From: Corynebacterium tuberculostearicum
GTDB taxonomy: Bacteria; Actinomycetota; Actinomycetes; Mycobacteriales; Mycobacteriaceae
DNA length: 64,000 bases
NCBI RefSeq assembly: GCF_030506365.1
Contig: NZ_CP073092.1
Span: 806,001-870,000 of the forward strand
Direction: 5' to 3'
Numbering within the stretch: the stretch's first letter is position 1; every line of letters begins with the position of its first letter. Of the stretch, positions 16,831 through 24,944 are shown piece by piece. A program made the position numbers and the translations under genes. The notes beneath the pieces are model-generated. The model searched no databases, had not been told where the DNA came from, and worked only from the letters and a program-made list of their open reading frames with translations.

Positions 16831-18729
16831 TTAGGCTGGGGTGGTCGCGGTTGCCTTGTCCGTCGATGGTACAGGGGAGAGTACCGAGGAAATGATGTCG
16901 GCGGCTTCCTTGCGCGTCTTCGCACCGTGGAGCTGGGCGCGGAAGTCCTCCTTCATGATGTTGCGCGCCAGCTTGGACAGCAGCTTGAGGTGCTGCTTTC
17001 CAGCGTTATCCGGAACAGCAATGAGGAAGGCCAAGGTAGTCGGGTCTTCGCCCTCTGCCCACGTGATGCCCTGGGGCAGGCGGGCGAAGGCGAGAGTTGG
17101 TACCTTCACCCCGGCAGACCGAGCGTGCGGAATGGCCACACCGTGACCCACACCAGTGGAACGGGTAGATTCGCGCTTCAATGCGGCGCTAGCGACCGCC
17201 TCGGCATCAGACATGCGCGCGGAGGTGAGCTTCACCATGGAGCGAATGACCTCTTCGCTAGAAGAACCCAGATCTTTATCGAGGCTAATCGTATCGACTG
17301 CAACAAGTGGCTTATCCTTGCGCTGCGTCAATCCCACCAGCAGGAGAATAAGGCCAGCGCAAACCACGATGCCGGCAAGCATGGCGATAAAGAAGCCAAC
17401 GACGTTATCTACCGCGCCGAGCACCGCGACGATCGGGCCGCCGTGCATGACGTGGTCTTGTGCACCGAAAAGACCGGCGAGCGCACCGGCTACGGCACCA
17501 CCGGCAACATTGGCGGGGATGACCTGTAGCGGGCGTGCGGCCGCGAGCGGAATGGCGCCCTCGGTAATGCCGAAGAATCCCATGAACAACGCGGCGATGC
17601 CCGCATCATTTTCGGCCTTGGTAAACCAGCGGCGGCGCAGCAGCGTCGCTACGCCCACGGCGAGGGGAGGTACTGCAATCGCACATGCCGCCATGCCCAT
17701 TGGTGCAGCATTGCCGGCCGCGATCATGCCGCCGCCGAAGAGGAAAGCCGTTTTATTGAAGGGACCACCCATATCGAAGGCGATCATGGCGCCCAGGATT
17801 AGGCCCAGCACGATGACGGAGGAGCCCTGCATTCCAGCGAGATAGTTGGTCATTGCCTCGAACGCGGCCGAGACCGGTGCGCCAATGAGCAAAATGAAGA
17901 TGAGGCCCACGATGAGCGTGGTGAAAATCGGGATGACGATGATAGGCCAAATCGGTGCGATGAATTTGTGCACCGGAATCTTCTTAATGGCAAGAGCCAC
18001 ATAACCGGACAAAATACCGGTGACAATGCCGCCCAAGAATCCGGCGCCCGCCTCAGAACCGTAAAGCGAGCCGGTGGTGGCGATGAGGCCCGTAATAAGG
18101 CCAGGGGCAAGGCCTGGGCGATCCGCGATGCCCACCGCAATGTAGCCGGAGAGGACTGGGACCATCAGCGAGAACGCCAGGGCGCCGAGCTCATTGACCG
18201 TGTTCCAGAAGCTATCTTCCGGAATCGCCATGCCCTCAGGCGTGGGCGTGCCGCCGATGGAGAGGGCGACCGCAATGAGCAGACCACCGGTCACCACGAA
18301 CGGGATCATGTGCGAGACGCCGTTCATCAGCGCCTTGTACAAGGTTTGGCCAACGCTATTTTTACCAGGCGCCTCTTCTTCCGTCCTTTCGGAAGAGCCC
18401 TCCCAGCGCGAAGCGCTCAAGGACCTGCTGAGCAGTTCCTTCGGGTGCTTGATGGCCTCGTCCACACCGGTGGCTTCGAGACGCTTGCCGTGGAAGCGGT
18501 CCTTGGAAATGACCGTATCGGCACCAATGACAATGGCGTCGGCTTCCTCGATGTCTTGCTTGCTAAAGGCTCCCTCGACGCCGATGGAACCATGAGTTTC
18601 AATTTTGATGCGGTAGCCCAGCTCTTGGGCTGCGGCCTCGAGGTTCTCGGCCGCCATATAGGTGTGCGCGATGCCCGTCGGACACGCCGTGATGGCGAGG
18701 ATGAGGGGCGATGACTCTGTAGTGCTCAT
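16831..18729 (-). CDS. Fructose-type PTS permease, EIIB-EIIC-EIIA
   Basis: 632 residues. Order of domains: EIIB-Fru (residues 1-100, phosphocysteine Cys16 in ITACPTGIAHTYMAAE), a membrane EIIC with about 9-10 helices (about 135-480, GVSHMIPFVVTGGLLIAVAL, FDMGGPFNKTAF) and EIIA-Fru at the C-terminus (phosphohistidine in GVGHGVAIPHARSAG). Imports and phosphorylates fructose to fructose-1-phosphate. ATG 18729 fits a near-leaderless mRNA from a -10-like TTTAAT; ATG 18738 is also possible. No fruK or DeoR-type fruR adjoins it, unlike many corynebacterial loci. A LacI-type site lies in its promoter. Confidence 0.93.
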   Translation of the reverse strand: MSTTESSPLILAITACPTGIAHTYMAAENLEAAAQELGYRIKIETHGSIGVEGAFSKQDIEEADAIVIGADTVISKDRFHGKRLEATGVDEAIKHPKELLSRSLSASRWEGSSERTEEEAPGKNSVGQTLYKALMNGVSHMIPFVVTGGLLIAVALSIGGTPTPEGMAIPEDSFWNTVNELGALAFSLMVPVLSGYIAVGIADRPGLAPGLITGLIATTGSLYGSEAGAGFLGGIVTGILSGYVALAIKKIPVHKFIAPIWPIIVIPIFTTLIVGLIFILLIGAPVSAAFEAMTNYLAGMQGSSVIVLGLILGAMIAFDMGGPFNKTAFLFGGGMIAAGNAAPMGMAACAIAVPPLAVGVATLLRRRWFTKAENDAGIAALFMGFFGITEGAIPLAAARPLQVIPANVAGGAVAGALAGLFGAQDHVMHGGPIVAVLGAVDNVVGFFIAMLAGIVVCAGLILLLVGLTQRKDKPLVAVDTISLDKDLGSSSEEVIRSMVKLTSARMSDAEAVASAALKRESTRSTGVGHGVAIPHARSAGVKVPTLAFARLPQGITWAEGEDPTTLAFLIAVPDNAGKQHLKLLSKLARNIMKEDFRAQLHGAKTRKEAADIISSVLSPVPSTDKATATTPA

Positions 18730-18743
18730 GACTCTCATTAAAC

Positions 18744-18757
18744 GGCAATCGTTTGCG
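18744..18757. promoter_or_regulatory. LacI-type operator in the fructose PTS promoter
   Basis: GGCAATCGTTTGCG (reverse complement CGCAAACGATTGCC), sharing the GCAAACGATTG core with the site before galM. It lies between a -35-like TTGTGC and a -10-like TTTAAT on the minus strand, so binding would cover the promoter spacer. Confidence 0.55.
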
Positions 18758-18778
18758 TTGGCACAAGAGCCGGCGCGT

Positions 18779-20308
18779 CTATTCTCTGCGGATCTGGTAA
18801 GTCGTGCGTTGCGAGCCACGCTGGCCCCGCATGACAATCCAGCCCTTCCTCTCCAAGGCCTTGAGCGCGTAGCGCGCTTGCCCGGTACTGAGTTGGGTGC
18901 GTTCCGCGATCTCGTGAAGGCTTAAGGCGGGAGCATAGTCCGCCTCCGTGCCGAGCTGCATACTGTGAAAAACTTGCGGGACGTTTTTACCCAGCTGACG
19001 AAGCTCGTCCTCTACGCTGGCTTCCACTGCTCTCATCGCGGGACGGGCAGAAACTCGATGCGGGCTATCCGGCCTGGTCCGGGGGAAGATGACACGAAAC
19101 TCGGTGCCAGTATCTATAAGGCGCGGCGCAGCTAGGCCTGCATCTAAACAGGCACGAATCATCTCTCGGATGCCTCCGCCTTCGCCTTCAATGACCGGGT
19201 GTCCTTCGCTGGTGCGAACTAGTTTGGCAAGCTCATAAAGGCGCTGATTTACTGCAGCTTTGGATAGGGTGGTGCTGGTCAATTGGGAGACCGAGACCCC
19301 TCGCAGCCCACCAGGGCTAGTAATGATCACGGCCTGCCGGGTGATGCGAACCTCAATTCTTTTTCCCACGCCTCGCGTGTGTGGTCCTAAATCGCGGTGC
19401 ACTAACGCGTTTGCTACAGCCTCCCGAAGGGCGGCCGGCGGAATTTCCGGGATCTCTTCCACATGACCGCTTTCCGCATAGCGCAGGTCGGCCTGCAGAT
19501 TGGCACGCAGCCAATCCACCACATCATCGAGGAGAGCGGGTAGAGGTCCGTCGAAATGGGTGAGATTTCGCGTGCGCGCGGCGTGCTCCCGCGGAAGCTG
19601 CACCGCCGCGGTTACCCCGAGGGCAGGTATTTTTCCCTGCGGTAAGAAGCCGAGAGCATAATTTCCGGCTACGGTCAGTTGCCCGTTTACGGTTGCGCCA
19701 AGTACCTCGAGGAGGCGCTTGTCGTCTGTAATGGTGGATAGGCGCCTACTGCGTGAGCGGGCCGTGCGTAGCGCCTCTGCCGTAATGTTTTCATCCATGT
19801 CCCGCAGGCCGCTGCCAGGCACTGTCTGCTGGTCATAAAATTCTTGCTCAGATTCGTGGAGTGCCGCCACCTCGAGGATGCGCAAATCGTTCGGGCCCAT
19901 CACATAATTGCCATCCGCTTGCCGTAGGTAGGCCTCTCCTTTGATGCGGGCCGGTTTAAGTATGGGTGAAAGGGGCGCTACCGTCACTGCGATTACTACC
20001 GCTTCATCGATGCTGATGTGGGTAAAAGAGAGCTGGGGCGCAGGTTCTATAAGCGTTCTTGCTTGGTCCGCCACCGCCTTTTCTACCTGTGCAGGGTGCG
20101 CGACGCCGGTGGCGGCAAAGTTGAGGCTCTGATCGACGCCCAAAAGGATGTCACCGCCCATTGGCATGTTTGCAAAAGCACATATGGTGCGAGCCAAATC
20201 ATGCGGTGCGCGAAGGAAGGAGCGCTTGCATTCCAGCATCGTGCGGTCATCGCCAAAGAGCCGCAGCTGCTCAAGTGCCTCACGGAGATTAACTGCATCC
20301 CAACCCAT
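18779..20308 (-). CDS. AlbA_2/Schlafen-type ATP-binding transcriptional regulator
   Basis: 509 residues. N-terminal AlbA_2 (Schlafen-like) domain with LECKRSFLRAPHDLARTICAFANMP and GGDILLGVD (about 25-65); a middle segment with REAVANALVHRDLG and ITSPGGLRG, the ATPase-like 'HATPase_c_4' region (about 300-360); and a C-terminal winged helix (SLHEIAERTQLSTGQARYAL, LERKGWIVMRGQ). Such proteins are common putative regulators in actinobacteria with unknown ligands. Two parts of the AlbA_2 fold are intact, so it is probably functional. ATG 20308; the upstream TCATTG-N8-CAATGA palindrome at 20327-20346 may be its operator. Confidence 0.8.
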   Translation of the reverse strand: MGWDAVNLREALEQLRLFGDDRTMLECKRSFLRAPHDLARTICAFANMPMGGDILLGVDQSLNFAATGVAHPAQVEKAVADQARTLIEPAPQLSFTHISIDEAVVIAVTVAPLSPILKPARIKGEAYLRQADGNYVMGPNDLRILEVAALHESEQEFYDQQTVPGSGLRDMDENITAEALRTARSRSRRLSTITDDKRLLEVLGATVNGQLTVAGNYALGFLPQGKIPALGVTAAVQLPREHAARTRNLTHFDGPLPALLDDVVDWLRANLQADLRYAESGHVEEIPEIPPAALREAVANALVHRDLGPHTRGVGKRIEVRITRQAVIITSPGGLRGVSVSQLTSTTLSKAAVNQRLYELAKLVRTSEGHPVIEGEGGGIREMIRACLDAGLAAPRLIDTGTEFRVIFPRTRPDSPHRVSARPAMRAVEASVEDELRQLGKNVPQVFHSMQLGTEADYAPALSLHEIAERTQLSTGQARYALKALERKGWIVMRGQRGSQRTTYQIRRE

Positions 20309-20326
20309 GGCGTCATTATAAAACCC

Positions 20327-20346
20327 TCATTGTAAAATGGCAATGA
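20327..20346. promoter_or_regulatory. Inverted repeat between AlbA_2-type regulator and 2H phosphoesterase genes
   Basis: TCATTG-TAAAATGG-CAATGA, 6-bp arms 8 bp apart, in the divergent promoter region 19 bp before the regulator start. AT-rich surroundings include a third half-site-like TCATTA at 20312. Operator role is inferred. Confidence 0.45.
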
Positions 20347-20434
20347 TTTTTTAATGAAGGGGAAGGGGGTTCTCACTTATTGTGATGGTCGGTACGCTGG
20401 AGGCACTTCGCAACAGAAAGGGGAACGCTCGCCC

Positions 20435-20950
20435 GTGAGTAAAGCATCGCCGGACAATATCTTGCTCTACCTGCCGCAAAAGCAGGAAGATCAGGTGCGC
20501 GACATCTTTGCCGGCCTAGCTGAGCGCGGCTTTCCCGTCCAGCATCAACGCCCGCACATTACGGTCACCTTTTCGCCGCACATGCAGCCGGAAGTGGTGG
20601 ATTTGGCGGCCCAGCTGCTGCCGGCCGTTATCCCCGCGGATTTCCGGCGGGTAGGAAACGTTATTTTTGGCACCAAGCGTAAACAGACGGTGGCCTGGCT
20701 GCTGGAGACTGCCGACGAGTTAGAAATCGCCGCGCGAAAAATCAGCGCCGCAAACCCGGACGGGCGCGGGCCGCGCTGGACCCCGCACCTGACCATGGGC
20801 TTGCGCCTGCCGCGCGAAGAGGTCCCCGGCTATATCCAAGCGATGGACGAGCTCACCTCAGCGCACTTCAAGGAACTTACCGCCGTCGAGGCCGCCTATT
20901 GGCGGCCGCGCACACAGGAAAAGACCCTTCTAGCAGGGGGCTTAGAGTAG
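20435..20950 (+). CDS. 2H phosphoesterase-superfamily (2'-5' RNA ligase-like) protein
   Basis: 171 residues. Two H-x-T motifs characteristic of the 2H superfamily: H41-I-T in RPHITVTF and H118-L-T in TPHLTMGL. Family members hydrolyse cyclic phosphodiesters of RNA or nucleotides; the target here is unknown. The frame is open from 20354, but GTG 20435 is preferred since CAGAAAGGGG lies 8-17 bp upstream and the fold starts there (NILLYLPQK). Convergent with the amidase gene, overlapping its end by 9 bp. Confidence 0.82.
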   Translation: MSKASPDNILLYLPQKQEDQVRDIFAGLAERGFPVQHQRPHITVTFSPHMQPEVVDLAAQLLPAVIPADFRRVGNVIFGTKRKQTVAWLLETADELEIAARKISAANPDGRGPRWTPHLTMGLRLPREEVPGYIQAMDELTSAHFKELTAVEAAYWRPRTQEKTLLAGGLE

Positions 20951-22135
20951 GGCTTGCAGGGCGCGGGCAACGCGCAGGACGGTCAGGTCCTCGCCCGGCT
21001 TGCCGACGACCTGCACCGCATCACCCACGCCTTCTTCCTCTTCGCCGCGCAGCGGCACCGTAATGGCTGGCCAGCCGAGCACATTGAATGGCTCGGTCCA
21101 CCGCCGCAGGCTCGCGGCCGACTCCGCGGTATTGTCCGGGGTGATATCGGACCACTTGAGGGGGCCGGAATCGAGGGTGGGGGTGAGGATAATGGGGGCG
21201 TCGGCAAGCAGGGCAAGGGCGTCTTCGCGCAGCTTCTCTACGCCCCGTGCGGCCGCGTCGTAGTCTTCCTGGCTGATATCTTCTCCACCCAGAACGCGCT
21301 GCAAGATAACGTCTTGGTACTTATCGCGCTGATCCAGCAACGGCCGGTGGACGTCATAGACTTCCTTCAGGCGCATCGGCTCATAGAGCTTGGCCGTAGC
21401 GGCGATGGTGTCTTCCAAGTCCGCACCCTCGGTGAGCTCAAAGTCAGATCGCTCCAGCGCGGCCAGAAGATTAGCGAAGCGCTCGCCCTTGGCCTTAAGG
21501 GCCGTGACATCAACAGCAGAAACGTCCTGCGCCGCGGCCGACTCCTCATCCGCAGTGGCAATAAAAGCCTGCTCAATCAGGTCAATCGAGCTGGCGAAGA
21601 AACCAATGCAATCAAAGCTCGGGGCAAAGGGGAAGACACCTTCGACCGGAATCACCCCAAAGGTGGGCTTGAACCCCAGCACGCCTTGGCATGCGGCCGG
21701 CACGCGCACCGAGCCGGCGCTATCGGAGCCCACCGTAAGCTGCAGCGCCCCGCAAGCCACCAGCGCCGCCGAACCGGAGCTCGATCCCCCGCCGCACACC
21801 TCCGGATCGCGCGGGTTGATCACGCGACCAAAAGCCGAGGCATCGCCCAAAATGCCATAGGAAAACTCCTGCAGGTTCGCCTTCGCTACCGGCAGGGCAC
21901 CCTTCGCCGTCAAACGCTGCACCACCGGTGCATCCTTAACCGGAGTGCGGCCCACATTCACCTCGGTGCCGCAGGTGGTAGACACCCCAGCGACATCCAC
22001 GATGTCCTTGAACGCCACCGGCAGGCCCTTGAGGGTCGGCGAAAGATCCACCGCGTGTTCATCAAACGGGATGATGGTAATCACCGCATTATGATTCTGC
22101 TGGGCACGGTTTAGGCGATCAGAAACAGTAGGCAT
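20942..22135 (-). CDS. Amidase-signature family hydrolase
   Basis: 397 residues. The Ser-cisSer-Lys triad is visible: Lys43 in PVAFKDIVDVAG, the cis-serine region GGGSSSGSAALVACGA (about 115-130) and the nucleophile Ser142 in GSDSAGSVRVPAA. Family members split amides (for example malonamide, allophanate, glutamyl amides); the substrate cannot be read from the sequence. It is shorter than GatA and is not beside gatB/gatC. A site close to the GntR-type TTGTTGAACAA lies upstream (22224-22234), hinting at a link with pyroglutamate or amide nitrogen metabolism (inference). ATG 22135 has AAAGGA about 10 bp upstream. Confidence 0.88.
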   Translation of the reverse strand: MPTVSDRLNRAQQNHNAVITIIPFDEHAVDLSPTLKGLPVAFKDIVDVAGVSTTCGTEVNVGRTPVKDAPVVQRLTAKGALPVAKANLQEFSYGILGDASAFGRVINPRDPEVCGGGSSSGSAALVACGALQLTVGSDSAGSVRVPAACQGVLGFKPTFGVIPVEGVFPFAPSFDCIGFFASSIDLIEQAFIATADEESAAAQDVSAVDVTALKAKGERFANLLAALERSDFELTEGADLEDTIAATAKLYEPMRLKEVYDVHRPLLDQRDKYQDVILQRVLGGEDISQEDYDAAARGVEKLREDALALLADAPIILTPTLDSGPLKWSDITPDNTAESAASLRRWTEPFNVLGWPAITVPLRGEEEEGVGDAVQVVGKPGEDLTVLRVARALQALL

Positions 22136-22157
22136 ATCGGGAGCTAAGTCCTTTCAA

Positions 22158-22181
22158 CGTCGGCGTCGTTTGATGCCGACG
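22158..22181 (-). promoter_or_regulatory. Hairpin in the amidase leader
   Basis: CGTCGGC-N10-GCCGACG, 7-bp GC-rich arms, 23 bp upstream of the amidase start. Without a T run, so more likely an operator or leader structure than a terminator. Confidence 0.35.
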
Positions 22182-22222
22182 ATGTAATAGAAGGGGGCAG
22201 ATAGTACCACCGTACATCAGGA

Positions 22223-22235
22223 TTTGGTGAACAAT
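22223..22235. promoter_or_regulatory. Near-match to the GntR-type operator upstream of the amidase
   Basis: TTTGGTGAACAAT differs at one position from TTGTTGAACAA within the 11-bp core (TTGGTGAACAA). It lies 88 bp upstream of the amidase start. Confidence 0.4.
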
Positions 22236-22270
22236 TTCCCGTTTCTGGGCAAAGCGCTGATTTTAAAGTG

Positions 22271-23176
22271 TTATCTAGCAAAAATCCCCAGCGCATCCCA
22301 AGCTAGCCAGCCGCCTTCTCGGAGGGTGAAGACCAGCTCGTTTTCACCTTCTTGCAAGGTGTTCTCTGGGAGCGCAAATTCGATTGCTGCGGGGCGAAGC
22401 GAGGTCGGCTCCCCGCTGGCATCGCCCTGGCGCGAACCCTTCGTTGCGCCCTGTGGGAGCTCCACTTGCTTATGAAAGTCATTGATCGTGACGTCGAGAA
22501 TGCCGCCGAGCTTAGTGGTATCAATGAGCCACAAGGCAAGTGCAGTTTTCGCAGTGGGTTGGTTCAGGTTGACGGTCCATTTCAGCGTATAGGCCTTGCT
22601 GCCAGCCCACTTATCGCCGGGGCCGGGGAGGAGATAGGGGACGTCGGCAGGCTTAGCATCCGGTCCAACAGTGATTGTCTGGTCTGGGTGCGCGGTGACG
22701 ATCTTCTTGTAATCCTTTGGGGAATACTGAAACTCCGTGCCCTTTCGGTCAAAGGAACCAATCGTAGCTAGCGCTGTGCCAGCAGTGACCGAAGGCAGGG
22801 AGGTAGACGTCGCCTTGCCAGAAGGAGTGGACTCAGCACCGGCAGCATCCACCACCTTGACGTAATAAGTCCACTTTTCACCGGCAACATCGCGCCGGGA
22901 GTGGCGGAAGAAGGGAAAGATGGTCTTGCCCAGCAGCACGTCTACACCGTTGGGATCAGTGCCGATGACGCGGTAGTGATCCAAAACGACGTCCCAGGAG
23001 GCAGGCTCCCAGGTGACGTAATTTTCCATGAGCTGCGGTTCCGCCTGAACACCGGTTGCGGCTGGCGGAGCAGCAACCGCACCAGGAGCTGGGGTAGAGG
23101 AATCCTGGTCAGAAGAGTTCTTGCGGGAAGAACCGCGGCGAGAGGAAGAAGAGGAAAGCGAGCTAAAAAGTCCCAT
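22271..23176 (-). CDS. Fibronectin III plus polysaccharide-lyase/CBM-like protein next to phoD
   Basis: 301 residues. The N-terminus is Ser/Arg-rich (MGLFSSLSSSSSRRGSSRK) without a hydrophobic export signal, then a short Pro/Ala linker. Residues about 48-125 look like a fibronectin III-type domain (YVTWEPASWDVVLDHYRVIG, WTYYVKVVDAAGAES). Residues about 140-301 resemble the rhamnogalacturonan-lyase-type carbohydrate-binding jelly roll (IGSFDRKGTEFQYS, ALALWLIDTTKLGGILDVTIND, LQEGENELVFTLREGGW). No lyase catalytic residues could be identified. AAAGGA precedes ATG 23176, 21 bp after the PhoD stop, so they are co-transcribed. Confidence 0.68.
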   Translation of the reverse strand: MGLFSSLSSSSSRRGSSRKNSSDQDSSTPAPGAVAAPPAATGVQAEPQLMENYVTWEPASWDVVLDHYRVIGTDPNGVDVLLGKTIFPFFRHSRRDVAGEKWTYYVKVVDAAGAESTPSGKATSTSLPSVTAGTALATIGSFDRKGTEFQYSPKDYKKIVTAHPDQTITVGPDAKPADVPYLLPGPGDKWAGSKAYTLKWTVNLNQPTAKTALALWLIDTTKLGGILDVTINDFHKQVELPQGATKGSRQGDASGEPTSLRPAAIEFALPENTLQEGENELVFTLREGGWLAWDALGIFAR

Positions 23177-23197
23177 GATGAATTGTCCTTTCGGGGT

Positions 23198-24748
23198 TTA
23201 GAGGGAGCGCAGCGTGTGCTCGCCGGCATTGGTGCGGAAGGAGAAAGCAGTCTCACGCGGGGCAGTATCATCGCGCTCAATCCAAGGCACCACGACGAAT
23301 TCGGAATCGAGGTGCTCACGGGTAGCGCGCACCTTGATATAGCCACGGCGCTTGTCCATGGCCTTCACATAGGGCTTTTCTAGCCACTCGGTGCTCTTGG
23401 AGCCGGCGAAGCCATCGCCATCGGAAGCAATGGAAGTGGCGACCAATTCCACGCCTACAGGCTGGCCGGAGTCTGTTTGGATCTCCGCAGCGCAGTGCTG
23501 ATGAATATCGCCGGTGAAGACAACGGGGTCACTTACCTTAGAGAGGGATTCGATAAGGCGGCGGCGCGCTGCAGGGAAACCATCCCACTGGTCGGTGCTA
23601 TCGGCGATCGGCACGACCACCACGCTGTTAACCACCACGTTCCACTGTGCTGGGGAAGTGGCGAGCTTATCGTTGAGCCACTGCTCCTGCTCCGCGCCCA
23701 AGATGCTGGCATCTTCTGCGGCCTCTTCGCGGTATTGGCGGGTATCGACCAGATTGAAACGCATTAGCGTGCCCACGTCGAAGGAATCATAGATGCGGTT
23801 ATTGGGGCCATCGGGAAGCGCGGGCGGGGCAACCGGCAGATTCTCATAGAAGGCGCGGTAGGCCGCTGCGCGCTGGTAGAGGAAGTGCTCGGCCTTGGTG
23901 CCAATCTCGGACCACTTACCGGCGTAGTTATTTTCTACTTCGTGGTCATCCCACACAATGGCCATCGCGGCTCGCGCATGCGCGGCCTGCAGGTGCTCAT
24001 CGGACTTGAAGAGCGAGTAGCGCAGGCGATACTGCTCCAGGGTCTCCACCTTTGCCTTGAAGACATCGGGCACGCTTGCGCCTTGGCGCCAGAGATTATC
24101 GCCTTCCACAATGCCGTATTCGTAGATATAGTCACCCACGAAAATTGTCATATCTAGGTCCGGTTCCTGCGCAATATGCTTCCACGGGGTGAAATAGCCG
24201 TGGTACCACGCCTGGCAGGAAGCGACGGTGAAGGTGAAATTATCCACCTTTGCGTCGGGCGCGGGCAGAGTCTTAAACCGACCTACTGGGCTCACCTTGC
24301 CATCCACGCGGAAGCGATAAAAATACTCAGTGGCGGGCTCCAGCCCAGTCACCTGCGGGTGCACCGAGTGTGCCAGCTCTCGTTGAGCTAGGGCTTCGCC
24401 TCGCTTGACGACGTCCCCAAACCCCTCATCCTTCGCAACTTCCCAACCCACGCGAACATCGCCGCCGGTCATTCCACCATGGCCATCCTCGGCCAGCGGT
24501 TCAGGGGCCAGGCGCGTCCACAAGATCATCGAATCGTGCCGCGGCGTGCCCGCCGCTACACCTAGGCCAAAAAGATCCGAATCCTGCGGCAGTTCACCGC
24601 CTTGCGACGATCCCCATGAACTCAGACTCGACTGTGCACCCGCCTTGGCCGGTGCATTAATTCCCGCAGCCACTGCTGCTGCAGAAACACCAGCAATCTG
24701 CAGGAAATTTCGACGATTAAAAGAGGAACGACTATTTGAATCAGACAT
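23198..24748 (-). CDS. phoD: Alkaline phosphatase D (PhoD), Tat-exported
   Basis: 516 residues. The N-terminal twin-arginine motif NRRNFLQIAG (Arg12-Arg13) plus hydrophobic stretch directs export by Tat. PhoD features: LGVAAGTPRHDSMILWTRLAP, TFTVASCQAWYHGYFTPW, FVGDYIYEYG metal-binding aspartate, VWDDHEVENNY, and VVFTGDIHQHCAAEI. Ca2+/Fe3+-dependent phosphodiesterase/phosphatase used for phosphate scavenging. ATG 24748 has GGAG 8 bp upstream; the GTG at 24760 overlaps that site and is rejected. TTCA-containing near-repeats upstream (24766-24800) could be a Pho-regulon box, not convincingly. Confidence 0.93.
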   Translation of the reverse strand: MSDSNSRSSFNRRNFLQIAGVSAAAVAAGINAPAKAGAQSSLSSWGSSQGGELPQDSDLFGLGVAAGTPRHDSMILWTRLAPEPLAEDGHGGMTGGDVRVGWEVAKDEGFGDVVKRGEALAQRELAHSVHPQVTGLEPATEYFYRFRVDGKVSPVGRFKTLPAPDAKVDNFTFTVASCQAWYHGYFTPWKHIAQEPDLDMTIFVGDYIYEYGIVEGDNLWRQGASVPDVFKAKVETLEQYRLRYSLFKSDEHLQAAHARAAMAIVWDDHEVENNYAGKWSEIGTKAEHFLYQRAAAYRAFYENLPVAPPALPDGPNNRIYDSFDVGTLMRFNLVDTRQYREEAAEDASILGAEQEQWLNDKLATSPAQWNVVVNSVVVVPIADSTDQWDGFPAARRRLIESLSKVSDPVVFTGDIHQHCAAEIQTDSGQPVGVELVATSIASDGDGFAGSKSTEWLEKPYVKAMDKRRGYIKVRATREHLDSEFVVVPWIERDDTAPRETAFSFRTNAGEHTLRSL

Positions 24749-24876
24749 ACAAAGCTCCACTAAAGGTTCAAAGATGACTCAAAACTATCTTCACCTCGTT
24801 AACATGCAGTAAAGTTCTGTTGAATGAGACTGGAAAGCGCTGACTTTCCGTTTAGAGGGTGAGATTCCTGTTTTGT

Positions 24877-24907
24877 ATTGAGTTAAAAGGTACTTTTAGA
24901 ACTCAAT
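24877..24907. promoter_or_regulatory. Long inverted repeat upstream of the GIY-YIG gene
   Basis: ATTGAGTTAAAAG-GTA-CTTTTAGAACTCAAT: 8+5 bp arms with a two-base AG bulge, 37 bp before ATG 24945. No T run follows it in either direction that would make it a classic terminator, so an operator or RNA leader hairpin is more likely. Confidence 0.55.
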
Positions 24908-24944
24908 CAAGGGTTCTAACAATCGACCGGGGAATGGAGTTTAA

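Noticed and set aside
24766..24800. Pho-regulon box upstream of phoD
   Set aside because: TTCA-containing repeats are only roughly 11 bp apart and out of register; not strong enough to list.
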